From Pseudomonadota bacterium (GTDB lineage Bacteria; Pseudomonadota; Alphaproteobacteria; Rickettsiales; SXRF01), in assembly GCA_963205195.1 (NCBI GenBank), contig CAUJHR010000018.1, forward strand, positions 1-56,959: a stretch of 56,959 nt of DNA, given 5' to 3'. The notes below the pieces were generated by a model that did not search any database, was not told the DNA's origin, and was given only the letters and a program-made list of their open reading frames with translations. This document shows positions 40,596 through 48,997 of this stretch, piece by piece. Positions within the stretch are counted from its first letter, which is position 1. Each line of letters begins with the position of its first letter. Made by a program: the position numbers and the translations under genes.

Positions 40596-41561
40596 TTATT
40601 CGCTTAAACTGCGAAGGTCAGCGCGGGTACCATACAGGACTATATCATCAAACGTGCCAATCGAGCTTGGCTTTTGTACAAAGCTAGCGCTAAACGCCGT
40701 TGCTGCTGCAGAACTATTGCAATGACAGTTGGTCAGTTCATCATTATCAGCGCTTATATAATTGGCAAGACGGGCAGTAGCCCCGCTGCGGTTATATCCG
40801 CCATGCCCATTTTTTCCAAAGCTTAGAAGCAGGTAAACGGCACCAGTCGTTTTCGCTGAAGATGCTGCTCCTGTTACAGTTATACGGTTGGTTGCGCTAT
40901 CAGTTACAGGTATGTTTGCTGCCCCATAGAGAGCAGTCATATTAACATCCACCATATACATTATACGCCGCCCCCAGCCATCTACGGCATAGTCATCAGG
41001 AAGCTGTAGTGTTTTTGTTGGCACCATACCACCAGCTACTGTATAACGACTGATGGTAACACCCGCATTTGTTGCTGTTGCCGCTGTATCAAGAGTAATC
41101 TGTGTTGAGCTGTCAATGCTTGCAATTGAAGTTCCTGATGTGATCCCTGTGCCAGATACCAGAGTACCTATTGAAAGACCAGCTGTAGAACTTACTGAAG
41201 TAACAACATACGAACCATTTGTAGTGCTTCCAGTAAAAGTGCTGGCGGCAATAGAAAAATTAGCAGTTGGGGTTCCGCCAGTACAGGTTCCCATATTTGC
41301 AGCCTCCACACCGAAATAATTACTTGCAGTGGCATCCATTGACTGAGTGGCATCCGCCGGGCATGGAATACGGTTGAAAGCACGTCGGTAATTAAGAAGC
41401 GCCTGTTGAATAGCAGACATTTTAACATTGGTTTCCTGTATCTGGCGCTGGTCAATATTCTGGTTGAAAAGAACCATCATGCCTCCAGTAACAGTACCAA
41501 TAATCAGCAGTACTATGCCAAGTTCTAAAAGAGTAAAAGCTTTTTTATCTGAATTTTTCAT
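40596..41561 (-). CDS. Prepilin-like protein with inserted Ser/Thr/Gly-rich domain
   Basis: 321 residues. MKNSDKKA then FTLLELGIVLLIIG is a class III prepilin signal, although Ala rather than Gly precedes the cut site. RRAFNRIPCPAD (about 59-70) and later VDGWGRRIMYMVD are typical of one pseudopilin-like family. Residues about 104-171 (41049-41252) look like an inserted domain with the pattern STAGLSIGTLVSGTGI-TSGTSIASID-STQITLDTAA. It follows lpdA by 78 bp on the same strand. Confidence 0.8.
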   Translation of the reverse strand: MKNSDKKAFTLLELGIVLLIIGTVTGGMMVLFNQNIDQRQIQETNVKMSAIQQALLNYRRAFNRIPCPADATQSMDATASNYFGVEAANMGTCTGGTPTANFSIAASTFTGSTTNGSYVVTSVSSTAGLSIGTLVSGTGITSGTSIASIDSSTQITLDTAATATNAGVTISRYTVAGGMVPTKTLQLPDDYAVDGWGRRIMYMVDVNMTALYGAANIPVTDSATNRITVTGAASSAKTTGAVYLLLSFGKNGHGGYNRSGATARLANYISADNDELTNCHCNSSAAATAFSASFVQKPSSIGTFDDIVLYGTRADLRSLSE

Positions 41562-41639
41562 AAAGCTATCTACAAGGTTATAAACCTTTAAATAATACGC
41601 TATAACTATGGATATGCGAAGTAAAATAACTCAAAAGGC

Positions 41640-43040
41640 CTACATATGTATTACTTTACCAAACGCATCAAGCGTAGATTCATGCATCATTTCCGATAAT
41701 GTCGGATGCGGGAATACTGTGTGCATCAGGTCAGCTTCAGTAAGCTCCCCGGTTTTGGCAATAACATAACCTTGAATCATTTCAGTGACTTCTGCGCCAA
41801 TCATATGTGCTCCGAGTAGCTCCCCTGTCTTGGCATCGAATATAGTTTTAACCAGTCCTTCCGGTTCGCCTAACGCAATCGCCTTACCATTGCCCATGAA
41901 CTGGAAACGCCCGACTTTAACATTATAACCTTTTTCTTTGGCCGCTTTTTCAGTAAGCCCTACACTTGCAACCTGCGGGTGGCAATAGGTACAGCCCGGA
42001 ATATTCTGCGTTTTAAGCGGATGCACGTCCTTCTGGCCCGCGATCTTTTCCACGCAGACAACACCTTCATGGCTGGCCTTGTGTGCAAGCCATGGAGCAC
42101 CTGTTAAATCGCCTATAGCATACACCCCCGGTTCGTCAGTTGCTCCCCACTGGTTAGTAAGAACATGGGTCTTTTCGACTTTTACTTTAGTTCCTTCCAA
42201 CCCAAGGTTTTCTACATTTCCGACAATACCAACCGCAAGTATCACCCGGTCAACGGTTATATCGCTGGTTTTACCGCCTGCTTCCAAAGTAGCCGTTACA
42301 TTGTTCTTTCCTTTTTTCAAGGCTTTCACTGTGGTCGCGGTATGAATTTTCATTCCCTGCTTTTCAAAGGCCTTATGAGCCAATTTAGAAATTTCTTCAT
42401 CCTCTACCGGCAAAACTCTATCCATAACTTCAACTACTGTTACTTCTGCACCCATTGAACGGTAGAAGCTTGCAAACTCAATACCTATTGCCCCACTTCC
42501 AACAACGAGAAGGGATTTAGGCATAACATCAGGAACCATCGCCTCGCGATATGTCCAAACCAGTTTGCCATCAGCTTCAAGCCCAGGCAAAGAGCGTGCG
42601 CGCGCACCAGTTGCAAGTATGATATGCTTGGCAGTCAGCTCACTGACTTTTTTTCCATCCTTTTCAACTGAAACTTTTCCTTTTCCTGCAAGTTTACCGT
42701 AGCCATCAATCACTGTTACTTTATTTTTTTTCATAAGCCCTGACACACCTTTAGAAAGCTGCGCCGAAACAGCGCGTGAGCGGGCAACGACCTTAGCAAT
42801 ATCAAATTTAATATCTTTTGCACTTATGCCGAAAGCATCAAGATTATGCATCAGATGATAAATTTCTGACGAGCGCAGCAGCGCCTTGGTTGGGATACAG
42901 CCCCAATTGAGGCAAATACCGCCCATATGGTTGGCCTCCACTACCGCTGTTTTCATCCCCAATTGCGCTGCGCGGATCGCTGCAACATAGCCGCCCGGAC
43001 CGCCGCCAATAATCACCACATCAAAACTTTGCTCAGTCAT
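41640..43040 (-). CDS. lpdA: Dihydrolipoamide dehydrogenase (E3)
   Basis: About 466 residues from ATG at 43040 with AGGAAAAAAT before it; a start 27 bp upstream is less likely. It reoxidises dihydrolipoyl groups of the PDH complex. FAD motif GGGPGGYVAAIRAAQ, redox pair in GGICLNWGCIPTKALL, NAD motif VVGSGAIGIEF and C-terminal HPHPTLSEMMHE (catalytic His-Glu; written here HTVFPHPTLSE in the protein) are in place. It is last of the four PDH genes, separated from pdhC by five small genes. Confidence 0.96.
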   Translation of the reverse strand: MTEQSFDVVIIGGGPGGYVAAIRAAQLGMKTAVVEANHMGGICLNWGCIPTKALLRSSEIYHLMHNLDAFGISAKDIKFDIAKVVARSRAVSAQLSKGVSGLMKKNKVTVIDGYGKLAGKGKVSVEKDGKKVSELTAKHIILATGARARSLPGLEADGKLVWTYREAMVPDVMPKSLLVVGSGAIGIEFASFYRSMGAEVTVVEVMDRVLPVEDEEISKLAHKAFEKQGMKIHTATTVKALKKGKNNVTATLEAGGKTSDITVDRVILAVGIVGNVENLGLEGTKVKVEKTHVLTNQWGATDEPGVYAIGDLTGAPWLAHKASHEGVVCVEKIAGQKDVHPLKTQNIPGCTYCHPQVASVGLTEKAAKEKGYNVKVGRFQFMGNGKAIALGEPEGLVKTIFDAKTGELLGAHMIGAEVTEMIQGYVIAKTGELTEADLMHTVFPHPTLSEMMHESTLDAFGKVIHM

Positions 43041-43063
43041 ATTTTTTCCTTTTATTGACAAAT

Positions 43064-43073
43064 CCACATGTGG
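43064..43073. promoter_or_regulatory. Palindrome just upstream of lpdA
   Basis: CCACATGTGG is a perfect 10-bp palindrome within the 53-bp gap before lpdA, about 24 bp upstream of the ATG. It may be an operator or a small processing hairpin that separates lpdA from the genes before it. The evidence is symmetry only. Confidence 0.25.
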
Positions 43074-43093
43074 GATCTGTTCGTTAATACTAT

Positions 43094-43393
43094 TTACTTG
43101 TCAGATTTGAACCCGCGTGCCATCCACGCTCCAATTGGAAATATTGCAAGCAGAAGAAGCGGGGGCAAAAAAACCATTTCCAAACGCTGCAACTGCATTG
43201 AATTTTTATCTTTATTATCAGAAATTCCATTAGCATCTATGCGTATCTGGGCATCTTTGGATAGAGAAAGTGTAATACTATTTTTATCGGCTTTATTTGC
43301 CTCCTGGTATTGATACCAACCCATAACACCTATCCATAGCATGGCTAACACTAGCCAGACCCTGAAAATACCACGCTGTATATTTTTATCCAT
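43094..43393 (-). CDS. Hypothetical small two-helix membrane protein
   Basis: Not recognised. About 99 residues from ATG at 43393 (a GTG two codons upstream is the alternative). Helix 1 is about residues 11-29 and helix 2 about 71-91; between them lies a polar stretch rich in Asp, Lys and Ser that would face the periplasm. It sits between the NTF2-like gene and lpdA on the same strand. Confidence 0.65.
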   Translation of the reverse strand: MDKNIQRGIFRVWLVLAMLWIGVMGWYQYQEANKADKNSITLSLSKDAQIRIDANGISDNKDKNSMQLQRLEMVFLPPLLLLAIFPIGAWMARGFKSDK

Positions 43394-43410
43394 GAGCACA
43401 CCGATTTTCT

Positions 43411-43905
43411 TTAATTTGTGTTATTCAGATTTTGTGGCGTTGGAATAGCAGATGAATGATGGTCAACTATAACCCATCTTCCAGACTGTAATTGATAGAC
43501 GAATGAGAAACGCGCAGGCACAACCACTTCCTCACCCTCCTGGGTATAGCTAAGTGTATACCTGCCTGTATTAACTGCTACATTACCAAAACGGCGTGGA
43601 TGAGTTTCTTCAACCTCTACACGTACGTCAGGATTGGCCACAACTTTCTTATAATAGGCAAGCAGATCAGTATTCTTGGTAATTGGCTGCTGCACGAAAG
43701 TTGATATCATTATAGCGTTCTTATCATAAAGAGCGACTATTGCCTGCGCGTCACCACCTTCAACCGCCTGCTTCCAAGCATCCAGCGCACCAGCAACTTC
43801 AGGTGTACCTTCCTTTACCGCAACCGGGGCAGTTCCGCGTGCATACGCTAATGGAGGAGCCAATATTCCTATTAATGATAATATTATTAAACTAGCTCTA
43901 AACAT
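43411..43905 (-). CDS. Secreted NTF2/SnoaL-like (DUF4440-type) protein
   Basis: 164 residues. A signal peptide (FRASLIILSLIGILAPPLAYA) precedes an NTF2-like cone fold: ALDAWKQAVEGGDAQAIVALYDKNAIMIS is the opening helix-strand pattern of SgcJ/EcaC and DUF4440 proteins, and GRWVIVDHHSS the closing strand. Members bind small ligands or act as accessory domains. AAGGA lies inside the hepT 3' end and the two genes overlap by 8 bp, so it is coupled to the toxin-antitoxin pair, which is unusual. Confidence 0.75.
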   Translation of the reverse strand: MFRASLIILSLIGILAPPLAYARGTAPVAVKEGTPEVAGALDAWKQAVEGGDAQAIVALYDKNAIMISTFVQQPITKNTDLLAYYKKVVANPDVRVEVEETHPRRFGNVAVNTGRYTLSYTQEGEEVVVPARFSFVYQLQSGRWVIVDHHSSAIPTPQNLNNTN

Positions 43906-44242
43906 TATATCTTTCCTTTAGTATTACTTTTACTACTTTAACCAAAATTGGCAAATCTTCCTTGACAGTCCTCCATATTTCTTCATGTGACAAATCTCCA
44001 AGGTAATTATGAACAAGAATATTACGCATTCCTTTAATTTGTTTCCATGGAATATCCGGGTATGCCGATTGAGTAACTTTCTCTAAGTTACTTGCAGATT
44101 CAGTAATGTTGGCAAGATTTTTTATTATAGCATCTTGTGCCATTTCATTATTTGCAAGATCCTGTAAAGTTGCAGGAAGATAACGTGCGAGCCTTTCCGA
44201 GGCATCCAATATATGGGTTAAATATAGTTTTTCTTGCTTCAT
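43898..44242 (-). CDS. hepT: HepT-like HEPN toxin (DUF86)
   Basis: 114 residues, all-helical. The HEPN RNase motif R-x4-H-x-Y is complete: R73, H78, Y80 (RNILVHNY). In the Shewanella HepT-MntA system HepT cuts RNA and is silenced when the antitoxin AMPylates the motif tyrosine; that site is present here. Its start overlaps the mntA stop by 4 bp, the usual arrangement. The target RNA is unknown. Confidence 0.88.
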   Translation of the reverse strand: MKQEKLYLTHILDASERLARYLPATLQDLANNEMAQDAIIKNLANITESASNLEKVTQSAYPDIPWKQIKGMRNILVHNYLGDLSHEEIWRTVKEDLPILVKVVKVILKERYNV

Positions 44243-44529
44243 ATTTGCTTAGCCTCGTGCAAAACATCATCACGGATAACCCTATGTAGACGCTTATCCT
44301 CAACCACATCCACTTTACGACCAAAGATTTCTTCCAACTCTACCATAAAACCTGCGTGTTTCATAAGCGTTGCACCTTTTCCATAATGCACCAGTATATC
44401 AATATCGCTATCTGGCCTTTCCTCGCCGCGCGCTACAGAGCCAAACACCCGGATATCCTCCAGACCGCAATCCTTGGCTATTGCCAGTATTTTTTCACGA
44501 TTTTTACGGAGTTCATCAAGGAGTGTCAT
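44239..44529 (-). CDS. mntA: MntA-like minimal nucleotidyltransferase antitoxin
   Basis: A 96-residue nucleotidyltransferase. The catalytic motif G-S-x10-D-x-D is intact (G30, S31, D42, D44), and a third acidic residue is available in KVDVVED. MntA antitoxins AMPylate HepT. It precedes hepT with a 4-bp overlap. The pair lies inside a pyruvate dehydrogenase cluster, 9 bp after the zinc-ribbon gene, so it shares transcription with metabolic genes. Confidence 0.88.
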   Translation of the reverse strand: MTLLDELRKNREKILAIAKDCGLEDIRVFGSVARGEERPDSDIDILVHYGKGATLMKHAGFMVELEEIFGRKVDVVEDKRLHRVIRDDVLHEAKQI

Positions 44530-44538
44530 AATAAAAAC

Positions 44539-44775
44539 TCAAGGTTTTTGTATATCAGCTAGTAATTTTTCACCTATAGGAGAATCAATCGGTATTACTG
44601 TTTTATGTTTACATTTTGGGCAACTATCACACCTGGTTGTTAAACGCCATATAGAATATATTAATCCAGGTATAAGAAAAAAAAGCCAAAGTATTATTTC
44701 TATAAAAATACTTCCTTTAGTAATTTTTTTTGACTTACCAACATACCCACATTCTTTACAAATAACATTAGCCAT
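44539..44775 (-). CDS. Small double zinc-ribbon membrane protein
   Basis: 78 residues. An N-terminal CKECGY pair and a CDSCPKCK cluster flank one membrane segment (about residues 22-44), giving a zinc ribbon folded over a hairpin or helix, as in LITAF-like proteins. No named family is certain. AGGAG precedes the ATG. It follows pdhC by 9 bp and leads into mntA-hepT with 9 bp. Confidence 0.7.
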   Translation of the reverse strand: MANVICKECGYVGKSKKITKGSIFIEIILWLFFLIPGLIYSIWRLTTRCDSCPKCKHKTVIPIDSPIGEKLLADIQKP

Positions 44776-44784
44776 ATATCGCTC

Positions 44785-46059
44785 CTACAACAACATCAGG
44801 CTGGGGCTTTCTATATAATGCTTCAGCGCCTGCAGGAACTGCGCTCCTACTGCGCCGTCCACTACGCGGTGGTCAACCGAAAGGGTTAGATCGACTATAT
44901 TGCGGGTTTCTATTTTACCGTGGCGGACAACTGCGCGGTCCTCCCCTGCCCCTACAGCCAAAATACAGCCTTGCGGCGGGTTTACAATAGCCGCGAACTG
45001 CTTAACACCAAACATACCAAGGTTGGAAATGGAAAAACCACCACCTTGGAATTCTTCCGGAGCAAGTTTTCCAGTTTTAGCTCTGGCAGCCAGATCTTTC
45101 ATTTCGTTTGAAATAGCTACAACATTCTTCTGGTCAGCATTTTTAACAATCGGTGTAATTAGCCCGCCGTCAATCGCAACGGCAACAGAAATATCGACAT
45201 TGTTATATTGCAATATCGCCTCGTCACTCCATGACGCGTTTGCAGTTGGCACTTTTTTTAATGCCAGTGCGGTTGCCTTGATAATAAAATCATTAACCGA
45301 AAGCTTATAAGCCGGCTTTTTATCTTTTCCTGCTGTAGCCTCGGCGTCGAAATTTATCTCCTTGCGGATCTCAAGAAGCTTATCCAGCTCACATTCAACA
45401 GTAAGGTAAAAATGCGGAACAGTTTGCTTGGATTCAGTGAGTCGGCGCGCAATAACTTTACGCATATTGTTATTTGGGATTTTTGTAAATTCAACTGAGT
45501 TACGCATAACGCGTCCTTTAGCTGTCCCCCCAGAGGCCAAGGATTTTAGCACATCATCCTTAACAATGCGGCCATGCGGACCAGTCCCGCTAACCATGCG
45601 TATATCAATACCTTCATTGGCCGCAACACGTTTAGCAAGAGGAGATGCTTTTACACGGTCAGATGACAGATGACTCATGACGGATGACGAAGATGATACA
45701 GATGGTGCCAGCTTCTTGTCATCTGCCACCTGTAATCCGTCATCCTTTTTCTCCGGAGATGCCTTTGGCGCAGTTTCAGATTTAGACTTATACCCATCAA
45801 GAACCTTTTTATCCTCACCATCTTCTAAAAGCAGGGCGATAAGTTCGTTTACTTTAACGCCTTCCGTTCCTGCCTGAACCATAATTTTACCAACAACCCC
45901 TTCATCAACTGCCTCTACTTCCATTGTAGCTTTGTCAGTTTCTATTTCGGCAATAACCTGACCGGATTTTATCTTATCGCCTTCCTTAACTGTCCACTTA
46001 GCAAGATTGCCCTCAGTCATGGTTGGCGAAAGTGCAGGCATTAAAATTTCTATAGGCAT
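44785..46059 (-). CDS. pdhC: Pyruvate dehydrogenase E2 (dihydrolipoamide acetyltransferase)
   Basis: 424 residues. One lipoyl domain carries the lipoyl lysine at residue 43 in [10 protein letters not shown]. The peripheral-subunit-binding domain is about 138-170 ([25 protein letters not shown]). The acetyltransferase domain ends with [14 protein letters not shown], including the catalytic His. The linker at about 106-135 is Ser/Asp-rich rather than Ala/Pro-rich and is encoded by a repeat-like sequence. It forms the PDH core with E1 and E3. Confidence 0.96.
   Translation of the reverse strand: MPIEILMPALSPTMTEGNLAKWTVKEGDKIKSGQVIAEIETDKATMEVEAVDEGVVGKIMVQAGTEGVKVNELIALLLEDGEDKKVLDGYKSKSETAPKASPEKKDDGLQVADDKKLAPSVSSSSSVMSHLSSDRVKASPLAKRVAANEGIDIRMVSGTGPHGRIVKDDVLKSLASGGTAKGRVMRNSVEFTKIPNNNMRKVIARRLTESKQTVPHFYLTVECELDKLLEIRKEINFDAEATAGKDKKPAYKLSVNDFIIKATALALKKVPTANASWSDEAILQYNNVDISVAVAIDGGLITPIVKNADQKNVVAISNEMKDLAARAKTGKLAPEEFQGGGFSISNLGMFGVKQFAAIVNPPQGCILAVGAGEDRAVVRHGKIETRNIVDLTLSVDHRVVDGAVGAQFLQALKHYIESPSLMLL
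45655..45746. repeat. Repeat-like DNA inside the pdhC linker
   Basis: On the plus strand, CAGATGACA (45660-45668) has its reverse complement TGTCATCTG at 45717-45725, and ATGACGGAT (45677-45685) has ATCCGTCAT at 45735-45743. Direct GATGAC copies also cluster at the left end. The arms interlock (A-B-A'-B') rather than nest. The reading frame is kept. It resembles in-frame palindromic elements known from Rickettsia genes, but no second copy was seen in the window. Confidence 0.45.
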
Positions 46060-46083
46060 AAAATCTCTTCAAATTATTGGTTA

Positions 46084-46527
46084 TTAATCACGATTCTCAG
46101 CATTATTCATATTTGCACATATTCCGTTTTTATAGCTATTGCCATTCACCGACACATTGAATTTCTGCTGGGTCAGGAATTCGGCAAGTTTAAAAGCCTC
46201 ATCCGCAACATCGATCTGGTAATTGGCGCTGCCATTTAATTGGTAGCCGGAAGAGCCATTATTGTAATTGCTGTTTATATTATAATTAAGCGACTGCAGT
46301 TCAAATTTTTTAATATTCTGTTTTTTAGCAAACTCAGTGACTGACTGTATTTTTTCATCATATTTAGCCTTAGCCTGGGTAAAGCTATCTGCAGACAGAT
46401 TGAAATTCACTGAAATACTGACCTGCTCCTGCATTAAACATTTAGCAGCAATATTGCCCACGGTTTTTTCAGCATAGGCTGGAATTGCTAATAACAGGAT
46501 GGAAATCGCCGCTAAAAAATACCTCAT
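46084..46527 (-). CDS. Secreted SIMPL-like protein
   Basis: About 147 residues from ATG at 46527, which overlaps the pdhB stop (ATGA) and has GAGGG before it. The signal peptide is [19 protein letters not shown]. The mature part has the SIMPL/DUF541 look: an early strand ([11 protein letters not shown]), a helix of about 25 residues, the paired strands [11 protein letters not shown] and [11 protein letters not shown], and a final helix-strand. Two to three Cys residues are present. The family call is tentative, and its presence between pdhB and pdhC is unexpected. Confidence 0.6.
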   Translation of the reverse strand: MRYFLAAISILLLAIPAYAEKTVGNIAAKCLMQEQVSISVNFNLSADSFTQAKAKYDEKIQSVTEFAKKQNIKKFELQSLNYNINSNYNNGSSGYQLNGSANYQIDVADEAFKLAEFLTQQKFNVSVNGNSYKNGICANMNNAENRD

Positions 46528-47510
46528 ATTTCCCTCGCGCAAACTTCTTTTACCGCTTCCATTATATGGCTGGCTTGTGGAAGAGCCAGCTTTTCAAGAT
46601 TTGCGGCATATGGCAGCGGAACATCAACACCAGCCACACGCTTGACTGGAGCATCCAGATGATCAAAGGCATGTTCCATGATTATTGCCGCGATCTCCGC
46701 GCCAATACCTGCTGCTGGCCAGCCCTCTTCTACACTTACGCAGCGGCTGGTTTTCTTTACAGATTCAATGATTGTTTCAGTATCAAGTGGGCGGATTGTA
46801 CGCAGATCTATAACTTCGGCGCTGATACCTTCGTCAGCCAGTTGCTTTGCCGCCTCCAACGCTTTTCCCACCATTATGGAAAATGCAACTATAGTTACGT
46901 CAGTCCCTTCACGCACTACGGCAGCCTTGCCGATTTCAAGCGTAACATCATCACCTTCCGGAACATCAAAACTCTGGCCATAAAGTATTTCATTTTCCAG
47001 GAATATTACCGGATTAGGGTCGCGTATCGCTGCTTTCAGTAAGCCTTTAGCAGATGCCGCGTCCCATGGCGCTACCACCTTTAATCCCGGAACATGTGCG
47101 TACCAGCTGGCATAGCACTGCGAGTGCTGTGCGCCAACGCGTGATGCCGCTCCGTTTGGCCCACGGAACACTATAGGGCAGCGAATCTGCCCGCCTGACA
47201 TATAGTTAGTTTTGGCAGCGGAATTTATAATATGGTCCATCGCCTGCATTGCAAAATTAAAGGTCATGAATTCAACAACCGGTTTAAGCCCCATCATGGC
47301 AGCACCAACACCAAGCCCTGCAAAACCATGTTCTGTAATTGGCGTATCAACTACACGCGCCGCGCCGAATTCAGCAAGCAGTCCTTCAGTAACTTTATAA
47401 GCGCCCTGATATTCGGCAACCTCTTCACCCATAACAAAAACTTCTTTATCGCGGCGCATTTCTTCTGCCATCGCGTCCCTGAGTGCAACCCTTACTGTCT
47501 GTTGTGCCAT
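46524..47510 (-). CDS. pdhB: Pyruvate dehydrogenase E1 beta
   Basis: A 328-residue beta subunit of the thiamine-diphosphate decarboxylase. It starts directly with [20 protein letters not shown] and shows [29 protein letters not shown] and DLRTIRPLD. It lacks the N-terminal lipoyl domain found in rhizobial PdhB, as in Rickettsia-type enzymes. AAGGA precedes the ATG. It lies 5 bp after a lipoprotein gene and is coupled by ATGA overlap to a secreted-protein gene. Confidence 0.96.
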   Translation of the reverse strand: MAQQTVRVALRDAMAEEMRRDKEVFVMGEEVAEYQGAYKVTEGLLAEFGAARVVDTPITEHGFAGLGVGAAMMGLKPVVEFMTFNFAMQAMDHIINSAAKTNYMSGGQIRCPIVFRGPNGAASRVGAQHSQCYASWYAHVPGLKVVAPWDAASAKGLLKAAIRDPNPVIFLENEILYGQSFDVPEGDDVTLEIGKAAVVREGTDVTIVAFSIMVGKALEAAKQLADEGISAEVIDLRTIRPLDTETIIESVKKTSRCVSVEEGWPAAGIGAEIAAIIMEHAFDHLDAPVKRVAGVDVPLPYAANLEKLALPQASHIMEAVKEVCAREI

Positions 47511-47515
47511 ACTGA

Positions 47516-47701
47516 TTATTCCTTATTTATTTTTTCCTGCTTATTATTTTCTTGTTTTGACGCCTGAGGTTTTTCACCTTTAAATGTTGACCAGCAACCT
47601 GAGAAATAGCCAGAAACATCTGAATCATCCTTGGGTTCGGAAACACAACCGCAACCGCTAAGGATCGCAAGCAACATCAAAGAACTAAGAATCTTTACCA
47701 T
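47516..47701 (-). CDS. Small Cys-rich lipoprotein
   Basis: About 61 residues. The lipobox LAILSGC leads to a lipidated Cys followed by another Cys two residues on (GCGCVS), then a polar, Gln/Asn/Lys-rich tail with one more Cys. ATG at 47701 has GGGA upstream; an alternative ATG at 47713 would place its ribosome-binding site inside the palindrome at 47719-47744. It lies between pdhA and pdhB on the same strand. The function is unknown. Confidence 0.65.
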   Translation of the reverse strand: MVKILSSLMLLAILSGCGCVSEPKDDSDVSGYFSGCWSTFKGEKPQASKQENNKQEKINKE

Positions 47702-47718
47702 ATCAAATCCCATTGCTT

Positions 47719-47744
47719 GTCATTCCCACGAAAGTGGGAATGAC
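47719..47744. repeat. Palindromic repeat between pdhA and the lipoprotein gene
   Basis: GTCATTCCCAC, GAAA, GTGGGAATGAC: a perfect 11-bp inverted repeat (12 with flanking T-A) with a GAAA tetraloop. The form GTCATTCCC-x-CGAAAG-x-GGGAAT is widespread as dispersed palindromes in Rickettsiales and other proteobacteria. In RNA it would be a very stable hairpin between pdhA and the next gene, suited to protect or separate message segments. It has no T-tract, so it is not a standard terminator. Confidence 0.8.
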
Positions 47745-47753
47745 AGTAAATAA

Positions 47754-48764
47754 TCATACCAATACGTCGGTCCATAGTTCTGATTCAGGCGGCAGAGGCG
47801 ACTTCTGGGCGAAATCTGCAGCTTCGGCAACGATGGCTTTTATTTCCTTATCGATTTCCTTTAGTGAATCCTCATTTGCAAATTTTTCTTTTATCAGGCG
47901 AGCTTTAAGCCCTTCGATTGGGTCGTGATGCTCCTTGTAATCCTCAACCTCTTCCTTGCTGCGGTATTTAGCAGGGTCGGACATTGAATGGCCGCGGTAG
48001 CGGTAGGTTTTCATTTCCAGAAGGAATGGACCATTCCCGGCGCGCACATAGGCTACAGCTTCCGCCCCGGCTTCACGCACAGCAACTACATCCATACCAT
48101 TCACCTGCCGCCCCGGAATACCAAAACCTTCGCCGCGGCGGAAAAGCTCAGTGGTGGAGTGGCTGCGTTTTACCGAAGTCCCCATCGCATATTCATTATT
48201 CTCGATAATATAAATTACCGGAAGTTTCCACAAGCTGGCCATATTGAATGATTCATAAACCTGCCCCTGGTTAACCGAGCCGTCACCAAAATAAACAAGA
48301 CTCAGAGCCCCATTCTTTCGGTATTTATGGGCAAATGCAATACCAGTTCCCAGCGGAACCTGTGCGCCTACTATACCATGACCGCCGTAAAAATGCTTCT
48401 CGGTTGAGAACATGTGCATCGAGCCGCCCTTACCTTTGGAAAATCCGTCAATGCGTCCGGTCAGTTCAGCCATGATGCCTTTTGGGTCCATTCCGCAGGC
48501 TAGCATATGCCCATGGTCGCGATAGCTGGTGATAACAGCATCATTTGGCGTTATGCAGCTCTGCATACCAACAACAACAGCCTCCTGCCCGATATATAAA
48601 TGACAGAAGCCGCCGATCAGCCCCATACCGTAAAGCTGGCCGGCCTTTTCCTCGAAGCGGCGGATGGTGAGCATTTCCCGGTAAAGCGAAAGGAGCAGCT
48701 CTTTAGTGACTGGCGTATTGCCCGCAGGAATTTCATTGGTAATTTTTTTTGCCGCTTTAGACAT
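47754..48764 (-). CDS. pdhA: Pyruvate dehydrogenase E1 alpha
   Basis: 336 residues. TIRRFEEKAGQLYGMGLIGGF is the conserved start, GDGSVNQGQVYESFNMA the thiamine-diphosphate/Mg motif, and RYRGHSMSDPAKYR the phospho-loop region. GGAGTTACC precedes the ATG. It is the first gene of a long same-strand run and has 233 bp of non-coding sequence upstream shared with the divergent prepilin gene. Confidence 0.97.
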   Translation of the reverse strand: MSKAAKKITNEIPAGNTPVTKELLLSLYREMLTIRRFEEKAGQLYGMGLIGGFCHLYIGQEAVVVGMQSCITPNDAVITSYRDHGHMLACGMDPKGIMAELTGRIDGFSKGKGGSMHMFSTEKHFYGGHGIVGAQVPLGTGIAFAHKYRKNGALSLVYFGDGSVNQGQVYESFNMASLWKLPVIYIIENNEYAMGTSVKRSHSTTELFRRGEGFGIPGRQVNGMDVVAVREAGAEAVAYVRAGNGPFLLEMKTYRYRGHSMSDPAKYRSKEEVEDYKEHHDPIEGLKARLIKEKFANEDSLKEIDKEIKAIVAEAADFAQKSPLPPESELWTDVLV

Positions 48765-48997
48765 GGTAACTCCACAAATATATTAATCTGGCTTAAGCAT
48801 GGTGATTAAGCGCTATAAAGCAGAAAAACAATCAGTTTTGCAAGTATTTAATGCAATAAAAAACAATGATTTTTTGCTGCATTGCAACACGCGCATAACA
48901 ACGCCTCTACTAATAGATAAGCCGCCAAATTCTATTTTATAATTGATTAATTTTCGGCAAATGATAAATCATGTATATCAATTACATAGAAGGCAAT

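Noticed and set aside
46485..47042. 185-aa open frame antisense to pdhB
   Set aside because: Aromatic- and Cys-rich composition typical of an antisense shadow; no start signal.
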